Program-made: the position numbers and the translations under genes
Notes under the pieces: generated by a model
Database searches by the model: none
Told to the model about the DNA's origin: nothing
Seen by the model: the letters and a program-made list of their open reading frames with translations, nothing else
Assembly (NCBI GenBank): GCA_002482545.1
Contig: DLGF01000012.1
Span: 203,214-267,213, forward strand
DNA from: Sporomusaceae bacterium UBA7701
GTDB taxonomy: Bacteria; Bacillota; Negativicutes; Sporomusales; UBA7701
DNA length: 64,000 nt
Direction: 5' to 3'
Shown: piece after piece, positions 33,857-43,892 of the stretch
Numbering within the stretch: position 1 is the stretch's first letter
Layout: each line of letters starts with the position of its first letter

Positions 33857-35118
<1,262 letters not shown>

Positions 35119-35122
<4 letters not shown>

Positions 35123-35451
35123 CGCGAAGCCTCCTCTTTCTCGATTTTCATCCGCAACAGCGCCGACGCCATCGTCTTGCCCAGGGTATCGAGGCGGATC
35201 GACTGGGTGGCCCCGCCGCCCAGCGCCTCCTTGAGCACGAAGTTGAACCCGCCCAGGGTGGGCAGCTCGTAGCGGGTGACCTCGCCCAGCACCACGCCGC
35301 GGAAGTGCTCCTTGACCCGTTCGGCCGTCACCTGCCGCCTGAGCAGCTCATAGTCCTTGGGGTCGCGGGCGTAAAGGCAGATATTGCTGATGTTGCCTTT
35401 GTCGCCCGAGCGGGCGTGGGCGACATCCTTGAGAAGATACTTAGCCATCAT
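35119..35451 (-). CDS. AtuA-associated small protein (AtuA C-terminal ferredoxin-fold domain)
   Basis: A 110-residue protein that corresponds to the C-terminal domain of full-length AtuA proteins: DVAHARSGDKGNISNICLYA and TLGGFNFVLKEALGGG are typical. It is a separate gene here and presumably complexes with the AtuA-like protein upstream. ATG at 35451 overlaps that gene's stop as ATGA, and GGAGG stands eight bases upstream. It overlaps the HMG-CoA reductase start by four bases. A much longer frame across this stretch is only a shadow of the AtuA gene. Confidence 0.82.
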
Positions 35452-36809
35452 TTCACCTCCAAAACACTTGGCGTGAGCTTGACCGCGTCCCGGGGGACCA
35501 ATGTCGGCCAGAGGGCGATCATTTCGCTGACCTTGGGCCGGCCGCCGAAGAAGCAGGACCCGGGCGGTCCGTTGAGCTGCAGCGGGGCGATCTCGGGCGC
35601 CAGCTTGGCCGCTTCCTTCTTGTCGCGGGTCCGCAGAGCGATCCGCAGGACCACCTCGTTCGGCTTGCAGGCCGGTTCGCCGGCCAGCGGCCCGTGGAGA
35701 GCGTTGACGCCGAGGAAATCGACGCGGACCTCTTCGGCCTTCAGGCCCTTCCGGGCCAGCCGCTTCAGGATGATATCGGCGGCGCACTGGGCCTTGTCGA
35801 GGGCGTCGGGCCAGGCGAACGGCAGGTAGCCCTCGATTTTGTAGCCGGCCAGATAGCCGATGCACAGCTTCAGCATATCCGGGCGGGGCTTGCCGCACAC
35901 GCCGTCGAGGCGGACGCGGTCTTTGCCGGCGCCGGTGAGGCGGGCCTGGCTGATGTCGGCGACGACATCGGGGGTGATATAGTTGGCCGGATCGTGGATT
36001 TCGTAGAGCAGCTGCTCCTTGCAGGTCTGCTCGGACACCAGGCCGCCGCAGTCGGGCGCTTTGGTGACGACGATCCCGCCGTTCTCGCCGACTTCCGCTA
36101 TCGGGTAGCCCAGATCGTCGAGCGCCGGAACGCTCCGCCAGTCGTAGTCGAAGTTGCCGCCGCTGCCCTGGCCGCCGCACTCCAGCAGATGCCCGACGAT
36201 GATCCCCCTGGCCAATTTGTCCCATTCCTGCGGCTTCCAGCCAAACTCATAGGCCAGCGGCGCCAGGAACAGGCTGGAGTCGGTGGCCCGGCCGGTAATC
36301 ACGACGTTGGCTCCCATATCGAGGCAATCGACGATCGGCTCATGGCCGAAGTACACGTTGGCGTTGACGATCTTGTCCCTGATCTCCGACAAGTCCCGCC
36401 CGTCGTCGAGGTTTTTCATGGTAATGCCCTGAGCCTGCAGGTCGGCCAGCTTATCCAGCAGATCGTCGCCCAGAATATAGCCGATTTTGAGCTTTTTTAT
36501 ATTCAAAGTGTCGGCAAGCTTCCGCGCCTCGTCGACCGCGCCGGCGACATTCATGCCGCCGGCGTTCGACAGCACTTTGATATTCTTCTCCATGCAGACC
36601 GGCAGGATCTCCCGCAACATGGCGATGAAATCCTGGGCGAACCCTTTTTCCGGGTTGCGCTGGCGCTGGCGCTGCATGATCGAAAGCGTCAGCTCGGCCA
36701 GATAGTCGCAGGCCAGATACTGCAAATCCCCCTTCTTCACCATATGGATGGCGGCATCGTTGATATCGCCCCAGAACCCCTGCCCACCGCCAATGCGTAT
36801 CGTCTTCAA
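35448..36809 (-). CDS. AtuA-like protein (acyclic terpene utilisation AtuA, DUF1446)
   Basis: A 453-residue DUF1446 protein. It begins KTIRIGGGQGFWGDINDAA and contains KVLSNAGGMNVAGAV, DMGANVVITGRATDSSLFLAPL, HLLECGGQGSGGNF and VGENGGIVVTKAPDCGG, all family hallmarks. AtuA belongs to the citronellol/geraniol degradation cluster of Pseudomonas, but the reaction of DUF1446 proteins is not established. I prefer the TTG at 36809 (nine bases after AAGGAG) to the ATG at 36818, which abuts the ribosome binding site. It sits between aconitase X and its own small partner in one operon. Confidence 0.85.
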   Translation of the reverse strand: MKTIRIGGGQGFWGDINDAAIHMVKKGDLQYLACDYLAELTLSIMQRQRQRNPEKGFAQDFIAMLREILPVCMEKNIKVLSNAGGMNVAGAVDEARKLADTLNIKKLKIGYILGDDLLDKLADLQAQGITMKNLDDGRDLSEIRDKIVNANVYFGHEPIVDCLDMGANVVITGRATDSSLFLAPLAYEFGWKPQEWDKLARGIIVGHLLECGGQGSGGNFDYDWRSVPALDDLGYPIAEVGENGGIVVTKAPDCGGLVSEQTCKEQLLYEIHDPANYITPDVVADISQARLTGAGKDRVRLDGVCGKPRPDMLKLCIGYLAGYKIEGYLPFAWPDALDKAQCAADIILKRLARKGLKAEEVRVDFLGVNALHGPLAGEPACKPNEVVLRIALRTRDKKEAAKLAPEIAPLQLNGPPGSCFFGGRPKVSEMIALWPTLVPRDAVKLTPSVLEVK

Positions 36810-36839
36810 ATAACCCATCTCCTTTGCGGCATAAAGTGA

Positions 36840-37259
36840 CTAAAATACGCGGACCTCGCCCGTCGACCCGTTCACGCCGACAATATCACCGGTCTTAATT
36901 GCCGTTACGGGGTTCTCGGTCAGCCGGTCCACCATCGGTATGTCCTTGTTATAGAATTTTTTGGCCATTAAGCCTCCGGCCGCCGTTATTGTCTCGATCT
37001 TCGCATTTACGATCGCCGCCGGAGCGCATCCCGTACGGGTGAGCTCGAGGATGATGGCCGCCCCCACGGTGGAACCCCTTCCCTCCGGATAAACAAATAC
37101 TTTTCCCTTAATGCTCTGACCATACAATTCGTGCCGTTTATCGATCACGATGCCCGTAGCCGGGTCCACGCCTCCAAAGAAGCCGAAAGGCTGCGACGAT
37201 ACAATGGCTTCCGCCTTTACATTTCCTTCAATCAGACCTCTTCCCGAGATTTTTTTCAT
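36840..37259 (-). CDS. Aconitase X small (swivel) subunit, DUF126
   Basis: A 139-residue DUF126 protein, the swivelling domain that completes the active site of aconitase X. It begins with KKISGRGLIEGNVKAEA, and YPEGRGSTVGAAIILEL carries the conserved SxxG loop with the active-site Ser. In archaea the two-subunit form is mevalonate 5-phosphate dehydratase; in bacteria aconitase X also dehydrates cis-3-hydroxyproline. The start at 37259 follows GGGGAG; the ATG at 37274 overlaps that site. The gene follows its large subunit by 18 bases. Confidence 0.88.
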   Translation of the reverse strand: MKKISGRGLIEGNVKAEAIVSSQPFGFFGGVDPATGIVIDKRHELYGQSIKGKVFVYPEGRGSTVGAAIILELTRTGCAPAAIVNAKIETITAAGGLMAKKFYNKDIPMVDRLTENPVTAIKTGDIVGVNGSTGEVRVF

Positions 37260-37277
37260 GGTTCCACTCCCCATCCG

Positions 37278-38513
37278 TTATTTGGGCAGCCTGCCTAAAA
37301 CAGCAGCTTCCACGCATTCTTCCACGCTGGCGAAAATAATGTCGGTTCCGCATTCGGCCGGCCCGTAATAGGAACATTTCCCCGAATCGGTCATTAAGGT
37401 TTTAAAGCCCCAGCTGGCAACCGGCGAAATAATCATGCAGGTCTCCGCCCGTATCACTACACCCGCCTCTTCCAGATCCCGGCGCAGTCCCATCTTCTCA
37501 GCCAGTTTAATGGCATAACTGTTGGCATAAATCCAAAAAGACGTACCCGGGTTGATCTTTCTTCCCTTCAGCAGATTATGAACCTGCTTGATTTCATTGA
37601 TGGTGTAATGGGGGCAGCCTAAGGCGACAAAATCTACTTTGTCATCTTTAGTCGTGCACATGGCATCTCTCGTATCTTGCAGGTCCTTCAAGGTAACTTC
37701 AGATTCTTCAAGGGGTTTGTTCCCGCCAAAGGCTTCCTGCAAGTTTCGCGCTTCAGGGGTGACGCCGACGATATGCAGCAAGGTCACGGAACCCGAAGCG
37801 GCCGCTGCTGCGCATAAAGATTTGAGATCTTCATGGCGCGGATCGCCTTTCATCCCTTCGACAACCCCGATACGGCTCCCCAGTTTTTTCCCCAGCAGAT
37901 AGCCGAGGGCAGGATATTCCCACGACTTTAATTCTCTGTCAGCCTTAAGACGGACAAGCACTTCCCCGTATCTGTTCTGTTGAAGATGCAGCCCGGTTTC
38001 CGGCGTTTTTCCCAGTATGCCGCAGCAAATGTCGACGATCGCCGTCTGCCGGTTGGTCCGCGCCCCGATCACCGTATTTGCATAGGCAACCGCCGATGAT
38101 TCGGACCAGGCGACGTTATCGCCGAACCGCGGAAGATTGAAGCCGTAATAGGGCGTACAGGTCCATACCGGCACCACCCCCATTTTCATAACCGCGTTTT
38201 CCAGCCTGATTTGCTGTGCGGCGTAATGGTCCGGCGTCCTTGCCCCCTTCCAGTCTTCCGCATCCATTCCATAAGGGTCGATGGTCGTCGGGACAATAAA
38301 TTGTCCCCCCATTTCAGCGATTTTCTCGGCAGTGTCAACGCCGGCATCAAAGGCGCTTTTATAGGCATGCAGCACGAGATGCACGCTGCTTATGGGAATT
38401 AATCGGTCCGCCTCGTTTATTTCGCCGATTTTTGCCAGTATTTCCATCGCCAGCTGAGGGGCTTTCCCCTGAGCGCCGTCCAAGATTGCTTTTTCCTGAT
38501 CGGTTAAATACAT
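37278..38513 (-). CDS. Aconitase X catalytic (large) subunit, DUF521
   Basis: A 411-residue Fe-S dehydratase subunit. It begins YLTDQEKAILDGAQGKAPQLAMEIL, shows SSVHLVLHAY, WTCTPYYGFNLPRFGDNVAWSESSAVAYANTVIGARTNR in separate blocks, and Cys in DICCGILGKTPE, LGCPHYTINEI and AETCMIISP as probable cluster ligands, with GKCSYYGP near the end. Together with the DUF126 protein it should remove water from a hydroxy acid. The subfamily (phosphomevalonate, hydroxyproline or another substrate) cannot be fixed by eye. It starts the AcnX-AtuA-HMGR operon; AAGGAAG precedes the ATG. Confidence 0.9.
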   Translation of the reverse strand: MYLTDQEKAILDGAQGKAPQLAMEILAKIGEINEADRLIPISSVHLVLHAYKSAFDAGVDTAEKIAEMGGQFIVPTTIDPYGMDAEDWKGARTPDHYAAQQIRLENAVMKMGVVPVWTCTPYYGFNLPRFGDNVAWSESSAVAYANTVIGARTNRQTAIVDICCGILGKTPETGLHLQQNRYGEVLVRLKADRELKSWEYPALGYLLGKKLGSRIGVVEGMKGDPRHEDLKSLCAAAAASGSVTLLHIVGVTPEARNLQEAFGGNKPLEESEVTLKDLQDTRDAMCTTKDDKVDFVALGCPHYTINEIKQVHNLLKGRKINPGTSFWIYANSYAIKLAEKMGLRRDLEEAGVVIRAETCMIISPVASWGFKTLMTDSGKCSYYGPAECGTDIIFASVEECVEAAVLGRLPK

Positions 38514-38692
38514 CTGAACGCTTCCTTTCTATAGCGATATGGTTTCAATCTTTGGTTTTTTCCTAAGCTTCTTCCCCTCTTAGCCCGGTAATTTCCCTCG
38601 GGGAAACTACTTCGAGGCGCTACGCCCGGGAACCCGACCGGGCCATATTGTGCCGGATCACGTCCGCTAAAAGCGGAGCTGCTCTCCTGGCC

Positions 38693-39235
38693 TTAGCCGA
38701 TGACCAGGGAAGGGTTAACGTTGGTGAAGTTTCGAAAACGGTTAAACGCCGTGTTGATTTTGCCGTATGCGTTGTCCTGCAGCGTCGGGCTATTTGCTTC
38801 CAGAAGGATATTGTTTCTTATGTTGTGATGGTCCAGGTACTTTATCAAAACGAAATATCTGGTCCGATCCTTGGCAAATAGCGATATCATCGGCCCGAAC
38901 ACCGCCACGCTTTTCGTCCGCAAGTCCGCTTTCTGGCAGACGGCGAATTTCTCGACTTTGGTCCACCGGCTTATCGCTATGGCGCCGCTCTTCCCCAGAT
39001 CATCGAAAAGGAGCAGGTTTTCGCCGGTAACTGCTACATTGAGATAGATGAGTTTAGGCATTTCGGGGAACCCGCCCTGATAGGCCATCCTCCCCAAAAA
39101 CTCAACATTTCGGTGCTCATCCATGATCCTTTGGCGCAGTTTTTCGACCTCGCGCAAATGTCGGCGGCCACGGCGGTATAAGAAACCGGAAACGAGAAAG
39201 CCGGCAATGATCCCCATTATCCAAAGATCCATCAT
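38693..39235 (-). CDS. Membrane-anchored protein of unknown function
   Basis: A 180-residue protein with one N-terminal helix (MDLWIMGIIAGFLVSGFLY) followed by a basic stretch and a soluble domain of mixed strand/helix character that I do not recognise. It lies between the MFS transporter gene (103 bases upstream) and the aconitase X gene (179 bases downstream) on the same strand. No strong terminator separates them; a small TCCGCT/AGCGGA hairpin (38663-38677) sits at its end. It may be carried on the transporter transcript. Confidence 0.6.
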   Translation of the reverse strand: MMDLWIMGIIAGFLVSGFLYRRGRRHLREVEKLRQRIMDEHRNVEFLGRMAYQGGFPEMPKLIYLNVAVTGENLLLFDDLGKSGAIAISRWTKVEKFAVCQKADLRTKSVAVFGPMISLFAKDRTRYFVLIKYLDHHNIRNNILLEANSPTLQDNAYGKINTAFNRFRNFTNVNPSLVIG

Positions 39236-39338
39236 ATCGTCGTTCCTTCGCCCTTTTTATTATTAATACCGATATTGGGGGGAGGGAGACGCTTTCGCCC
39301 CCCTTCCGTCCATCCATACACCGATAAGCCGGTTTACG

Positions 39339-40643
39339 CTACTTTGCTTCGAGGCGTTGATAACTGTTCAAGAGGTAGCACAAGGACCCTACCATCGTCA
39401 GCCCGCACATGACCAATAAGGCTCCGTCATAGCCAAGCGACGTGCTTACCAGATACCCGGTAAGCAGCGGCCCCAAAAGCGAGCCGAAGTTGCCGAGGCC
39501 AAAGTACACGCCGGTCACGCCCCCCGCCTGGCCATAGGGCGCCAAATCCGCGGGAACCGCCGATACGTTGGAGGCCCCGAACGAGAAGATACCCATGGAC
39601 GCCGATAACCATATCACACAATCGACAGGCGTCGCGCTCTGGACGGCGAGATACAGGGAAGCCGCGCCGCCGATCATCCCGATCGCCATTCCGGTCCTTC
39701 TGAGCTGGGTAATCGTCGCGCCCTTCCGGTACCATTGGTCGAATATATATCCTCCGAGCAGTTCAAATACGATTCCGGAGATATAGGGAAACATGGCGGC
39801 AATGCCCATGGTCTTGAGATCGAAGCCTTTTGCGTTCACCAAATACGCCGGTATCCACATGTTGAACGTTGTCCAGAAATACATGTACCACAGAAAGCCG
39901 AAGCCGGCCAGAAGCATGCGCGGATAAGTAAACAGCTTTATGATCGGAATGGGTTTCGAAACAATTTTTCCGGTATCGTCAATCACTTCGTTCTGGCGGA
40001 TGTAAGCCAGCTCCGATTCCGTAATGCGCGGATGCTGATCCGGATCGCGATAAAAGAAATACCACACCAGGCTATAGAGAACCGCCAGCCCCCCGGTTAT
40101 TACGAAGGATGCTTTCCAGCCCCACGCGACGATGATATAGGCGACGATCGGCGGAGCGATCGCGTTGCCGATCCTGGCCGAGCCGTCAACCATGGCTGTG
40201 GACAGCGTTCTCTCCCGTTCCGGAAGCCACAGCTGAAGCACTCTCACATTTCCCGGCATTACGCCGGCTTCCGTTACCCCCAGCAGCACCCGGACCAGGA
40301 AGAACGACTTGTAGCCTTGGACAAAAGCCGTGCACATGGTCACCAGGCCCCAGCCAAGGCAGGACCAGAACATTACAATCCTTGAGCCGTATTTATTCAA
40401 TATGCCGCCGATAGGAAACAGCGTTACCACATAAGCCCAGAAGAAGGCGGACATCAGGATGCCCATCTGCGCCGGCGAAAGATCGAATTCTTTCATGAGC
40501 GTTGGCGCAGCCACCCCGATATTAACCCGATCGACATAGTTGATAATCAAGAGTCCACACGCCAGCAGCACCATTGTCCAGCGATAATTCGACTGCGGCT
40601 TGAGGATGCTCGAAGGCGGCGTTTTAAGTCCGGTCTCCATCAT
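39339..40643 (-). CDS. MFS transporter, anion:cation symporter family
   Basis: A 434-residue transporter with 12 predicted helices, of the ACS group that takes up hexuronates, glucarate, galactonate, tartrate and similar acids. It has NYVDRVNIGVAAPTL after the first helix and RVLLGVTEAGVMPGNVRVLQLWLPERER in the characteristic loop 4-5 region. It is preceded by an exact sigma-54 promoter (40744-40759). Its position upstream of aconitase X and AtuA suggests that it imports the acid they degrade. GAAAGGAG precedes the ATG by about 12 bases. Confidence 0.85.
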   Translation of the reverse strand: MMETGLKTPPSSILKPQSNYRWTMVLLACGLLIINYVDRVNIGVAAPTLMKEFDLSPAQMGILMSAFFWAYVVTLFPIGGILNKYGSRIVMFWSCLGWGLVTMCTAFVQGYKSFFLVRVLLGVTEAGVMPGNVRVLQLWLPERERTLSTAMVDGSARIGNAIAPPIVAYIIVAWGWKASFVITGGLAVLYSLVWYFFYRDPDQHPRITESELAYIRQNEVIDDTGKIVSKPIPIIKLFTYPRMLLAGFGFLWYMYFWTTFNMWIPAYLVNAKGFDLKTMGIAAMFPYISGIVFELLGGYIFDQWYRKGATITQLRRTGMAIGMIGGAASLYLAVQSATPVDCVIWLSASMGIFSFGASNVSAVPADLAPYGQAGGVTGVYFGLGNFGSLLGPLLTGYLVSTSLGYDGALLVMCGLTMVGSLCYLLNSYQRLEAK

Positions 40644-40743
40644 ACTTAACCAAAGTCTCCTTTCTTACCGTCTTGGTCGGAATATTGCCGTTTTGTTCTT
40701 ATTCCACCCCTCCCCATCAGATTGCCCGAGCGAATACCTATAA

Positions 40744-40759
40744 TGCAATGCCCGTGCCA
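40744..40759 (-). promoter_or_regulatory. Sigma-54 promoter (-24/-12) of the MFS gene
   Basis: On the minus strand TGGCACG-N4-TTGCA, an exact match to the sigma-54 consensus with correct GG/GC spacing, about 100 bases upstream of the MFS start codon. The adjacent sigma-54 activator gene (40951-42669) is the natural regulator. Confidence 0.85.
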
Positions 40760-40781
40760 CAACGTAAAAAGGAAAATAAAA

Positions 40782-40821
40782 AAACGGGATGCAGGCCAAA
40801 AAGCCTGTAAACATCCCGTTT
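40782..40821 (-). terminator. Terminator of the sigma-54 activator gene
   Basis: AAACGGGATGCAGGC (40782-40796) pairs with GCCTGTAAACATCCCGTTT (40803-40821) and is followed by a T7 run on the minus strand. It insulates the activator gene from the downstream sigma-54 promoter. Confidence 0.8.
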
Positions 40822-40875
40822 CACCAGCGTCTTATAGGAATATCTTTTTAGTATTTATCGTCCAGTTCGCCAAGC

Positions 40876-40896
40876 TTGATACAGGCCTGCATCGAA
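40876..40896. promoter_or_regulatory. Dyad likely to bind the sigma-54 activator (UAS)
   Basis: TTGATACAGG-CCTGCATCGAA is an imperfect 20-base dyad about 120 bases upstream of the -24 element, the usual place for an enhancer-binding-protein site. The assignment rests on position and symmetry only. Confidence 0.5.
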
Positions 40897-40950
40897 GTTT
40901 AATGAAAATAGCGTAAATTCAGAATATACCTCGATACCGCCATGAATCAA

Positions 40951-42669
40951 TTAATTCACCGGCGCATCAATGGTTTTGTATTTATTCACCTTTCTAACCA
41001 CCGTAGGCTGGCTGACCCCCAGGGCTTCCGCCACCTTGTAAGTATTGCGGTACCGGTCGTAGGCCCGCAAAAACAGGAGCCGCTCGACCTCTTCCTGAGC
41101 CTGCCTGAGCGGAATGATCCCCGCAATGCTTATATGGTACTTATTGATCTTCGCCGTAATATTGAGCGGCAGATGCTCCGGCCTGATAATATCTTCCTTC
41201 GTAACGACCACAAGCCGCTCGATGCAGTTTTCCAGCTCCCGCACGTTGCCCGGCCAGGAGTAACCCTGCAACAACTCCTGAACCTCGGCGCTCAGCTCTT
41301 TATGAGCGCCGTATTTCTGGTTGAACCGCATCAAAAAAATGTGCGCCAAGGGCAAAATATCCTCGTAGCGTTCCCTAATGGGCGGAAGATAAACCGGCAC
41401 CACATTCAAACGATAATACAGATCTTCCCGGAATTTCCCCTGCTCCACAAGACTCTTCAAATCCCGGTTCGTAGCCGCTATGATCCGGATATCGACCTCT
41501 TTGGCTTTGGTCCCCCCGACCTTGATAAACGCTTTATCCTGGAGCACCTGCAATAGCTTTCCCTGCAAAATCAGCGGCATCTCGCCGATCTCGTCCAGAA
41601 ACAGCGTTCCCTTGTCCACCGACTCGATAAGCCCCTTTTTCCCGCCCTTCTTGGCCCCGGTGAAAGCTCCGTCCTCGTAGCCGAACAGCTCCGACTCCAG
41701 CAAATGCTCCGGTATGGCGGCGCAATTTATTTTAAGGAACTGCGCCTTTTCCCGATAACTTTCGCGATAAATGAAGCGCGCGATCACCTCCTTGCCGACG
41801 CCCGACTCGCCCGTTATCAAAACGGTGGAGTCGGTTTTGGCCACCTGGGCGGCCAATTCGACTACCGCGCACATTTTCTTGGAATAAGCGGCGACTGTGT
41901 TTTGCAGTTTATTGGCCTTCTTCATGGACATTAGCTCGGAATAATATTTATCGTTCAAACGGCGCTCTTCTTCCAACTGCTTCTTGAGTTCGATAAGCTC
42001 GGTAATGTCCCGCGTGCTGGCAATAACCCTTCGCAGCGCCCCCTGTCCATCGAACCGCGGTATGCCCGTTACCATAACCGTCTTGCCGTTGGGCGTCTTT
42101 TGCAATACGCTGGCCGGCTTTTGGGTCTTCAGCACCTGGACTACCGATGAGCCGATGACCAGGCCGTCCGAAATCATTTCGTAAATCGTCCGGCCGATTA
42201 CCTGGGCCTCGGTCAAGCCGGTTATTTGATAATCGGCATTATTCATATACAGCCCGGTGCCCCTGGCATCGGTTATATAAACGCCGTCGGCCAAGCCCTC
42301 GGTAATATCATTCAGTATTTCCTTGCACTCCTGAAGATTGTCCCGGAATACGATAAGTGCTCCTTTATAATAAGTATTTTGGATAATAGGGACCAGTGAC
42401 AATTGGTATTTATTCTTCTTATAGCTGGCTTCCAAATGGATCGGCTGCTGCGTATTGAATAATTCCCGCAATTCCTCCCAATCGGGAAACAACGCGAATA
42501 CCGGCTGCCCAAGCATCTCCTCCCTGCTCTTTCCAAGCAGGCAGGCTCCTTCACGACTGACGCTTATAACGATCCCCAGCTCGTTTACAGCCAAAACCGC
42601 GGCGCAAACCGCCTCGGAGATTGTCTCAATCAGCAGGCTATTGGTAATTATGCAATGATCCTTCCGCAC
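40951..42669 (-). CDS. Sigma-54-dependent activator with PAS domains
   Basis: A 572-residue enhancer-binding protein. It has two PAS-like sensor regions (about 15-115 and 120-228), an AAA+ domain with Walker A GESGVGKE (287-294), GAFTGA (334-339) for sigma-54 contact, Walker B GTLFLDEIGEM and the R-finger region. The C-terminal HTH is NTYKVAEALGVSQPTVVRKV. The PAS domains presumably sense the substrate of the neighbouring catabolic genes. GTG start with GGAGGG nine bases upstream. It most likely activates the promoter at 40744-40759, since an exact sigma-54 site and a dyad lie just downstream of the gene. Confidence 0.9.
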   Translation of the reverse strand: MRKDHCIITNSLLIETISEAVCAAVLAVNELGIVISVSREGACLLGKSREEMLGQPVFALFPDWEELRELFNTQQPIHLEASYKKNKYQLSLVPIIQNTYYKGALIVFRDNLQECKEILNDITEGLADGVYITDARGTGLYMNNADYQITGLTEAQVIGRTIYEMISDGLVIGSSVVQVLKTQKPASVLQKTPNGKTVMVTGIPRFDGQGALRRVIASTRDITELIELKKQLEEERRLNDKYYSELMSMKKANKLQNTVAAYSKKMCAVVELAAQVAKTDSTVLITGESGVGKEVIARFIYRESYREKAQFLKINCAAIPEHLLESELFGYEDGAFTGAKKGGKKGLIESVDKGTLFLDEIGEMPLILQGKLLQVLQDKAFIKVGGTKAKEVDIRIIAATNRDLKSLVEQGKFREDLYYRLNVVPVYLPPIRERYEDILPLAHIFLMRFNQKYGAHKELSAEVQELLQGYSWPGNVRELENCIERLVVVTKEDIIRPEHLPLNITAKINKYHISIAGIIPLRQAQEEVERLLFLRAYDRYRNTYKVAEALGVSQPTVVRKVNKYKTIDAPVN

Positions 42670-43088
42670 GAATTTCCCTCCTAAATTTCAACCCGTCGCA
42701 CAATATCTGCAAAAGAGCTCAGAATATTATCACTATTATAAGCATATCATCAAGCCCTGCGTCATTACAATTGTCTTTTCCCACAGGATTGCCGGGCTGG
42801 TTTGTGCGTATGCTCACTCAATCCGGCCGCCCGGATGTAACGGGCTCAACACCTGCCAGACATTGTAACCGTCGATCCAATATTAAAACAAGGCCTCCGA
42901 GGCAAAAGCCTCGGAAGCCTTGTTTCTGCAGTGGGAGTGCGCAGGAGCCCAACCCGCCGCGATGAGGCCGGCACCAAGCAAACGGTTTTGAAAAGTGATT
43001 TGCTATATTGCCCGCCCATTTAAAGGTCACAAGCTCGGAAGAAGCAGGGAAGGGCCAAAAAGGGTTAGGGTAGATATCGCTTAGTTGA
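42670..43088. other. 419-base intergenic region with a strong terminator
   Basis: AAACAAGGC..CCGAGGC and GCCTCGG.GCCTTGTTT (42886-42925) form a long stem followed by a T-tract on the minus strand, ending the SDR-FAH-Ldh gene run. Nearer 42670 the sequence is A+T-rich with TATAAT (minus strand, near 42735) and may hold the activator's promoter. I see no gene. Confidence 0.6.
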
Positions 43089-43877
43089 TTAAAAGGCTTT
43101 AGTCATGCCGCCGTCGACAAGTACCGTCTGCCCCGTAATATAGGTATTGGTTTCCGAGCAGAGAAATACGGTTAGTTTGGCATACTCCTCGGGAGTTCCG
43201 TAACGGCCGAGGGGAATGCCTTTGATGGTATTTTCATATACCTGATCGACAGAAATGCCGGCTTTGTCGGCGCGCACCTTGTCGAGGTAAGCAATACGCG
43301 CGGTTCCGATTCGGCCCGGCCCCATGACATTCACCAGTATATTGTCCCTGCCGAGTTCCTGGGACAGCGTCTTCGACAAGCCCATGACCCCCATGCGGAA
43401 AGTATTGGACAGAATTAAATTTTCCAGCACCTGTTTGACGGAGGAAGAAGTATAGTTGACGATCCGTCCTTTGCCAAGCCGGCGCATATGCGGAAGGACT
43501 TCGCGGATGCTGCGTATATAGGAAAGAAGATTGAGCTCATAGGCTTTTTGCCAGGCGTCGTCCGCAAAGCTGTCGAAGGTGCCCGCCGGAGGGCCGCCCG
43601 CATTGTTCACCAGGGCGAAAATAGGCCCGAACGCTTCAACCGTATTTTTTACCACGGCGGCAATATCGTTGCTTTTGGTGATATCCCCTACCGTATAGGC
43701 GGGCTCCAACCCGGTAGCCGCTTTGATTTCGGCCTGCGCTTCCTTAAGCTCCTGTTCGAACGGGCTGAAAAGCATGACCCGGGCTCCTTCCCGGGAAAAC
43801 TCCAAGGCTGCCGCCTTGCCAAGCCCGGCGCTGGAGGCCATGACAAGCACTGATTTGTCTTTCAATCCCAGATCCAA
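43089..43877 (-). CDS. Atypical short-chain dehydrogenase/reductase
   Basis: A 262-residue Rossmann-fold SDR. The cofactor loop is modified to SSAGLGKAAALEF, and NNAGGPPAG is present. The usual catalytic Tyr-x3-Lys is absent: the site reads SSSVKQVLENLILSNTFRMGV. It shares this with a known group of FabG-like proteins. It ends in the normal ITGQTVLVDGGM. It is the last gene of a run FAH-SDR behind Ldh and may act on a hydroxy/keto acid, or may not be an oxidoreductase. TTG start (43877) with AAGGAGTGG upstream. Confidence 0.85.
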   Translation of the reverse strand: MDLGLKDKSVLVMASSAGLGKAAALEFSREGARVMLFSPFEQELKEAQAEIKAATGLEPAYTVGDITKSNDIAAVVKNTVEAFGPIFALVNNAGGPPAGTFDSFADDAWQKAYELNLLSYIRSIREVLPHMRRLGKGRIVNYTSSSVKQVLENLILSNTFRMGVMGLSKTLSQELGRDNILVNVMGPGRIGTARIAYLDKVRADKAGISVDQVYENTIKGIPLGRYGTPEEYAKLTVFLCSETNTYITGQTVLVDGGMTKAF

Positions 43878-43892
43878 GATGAATCCACTCCT

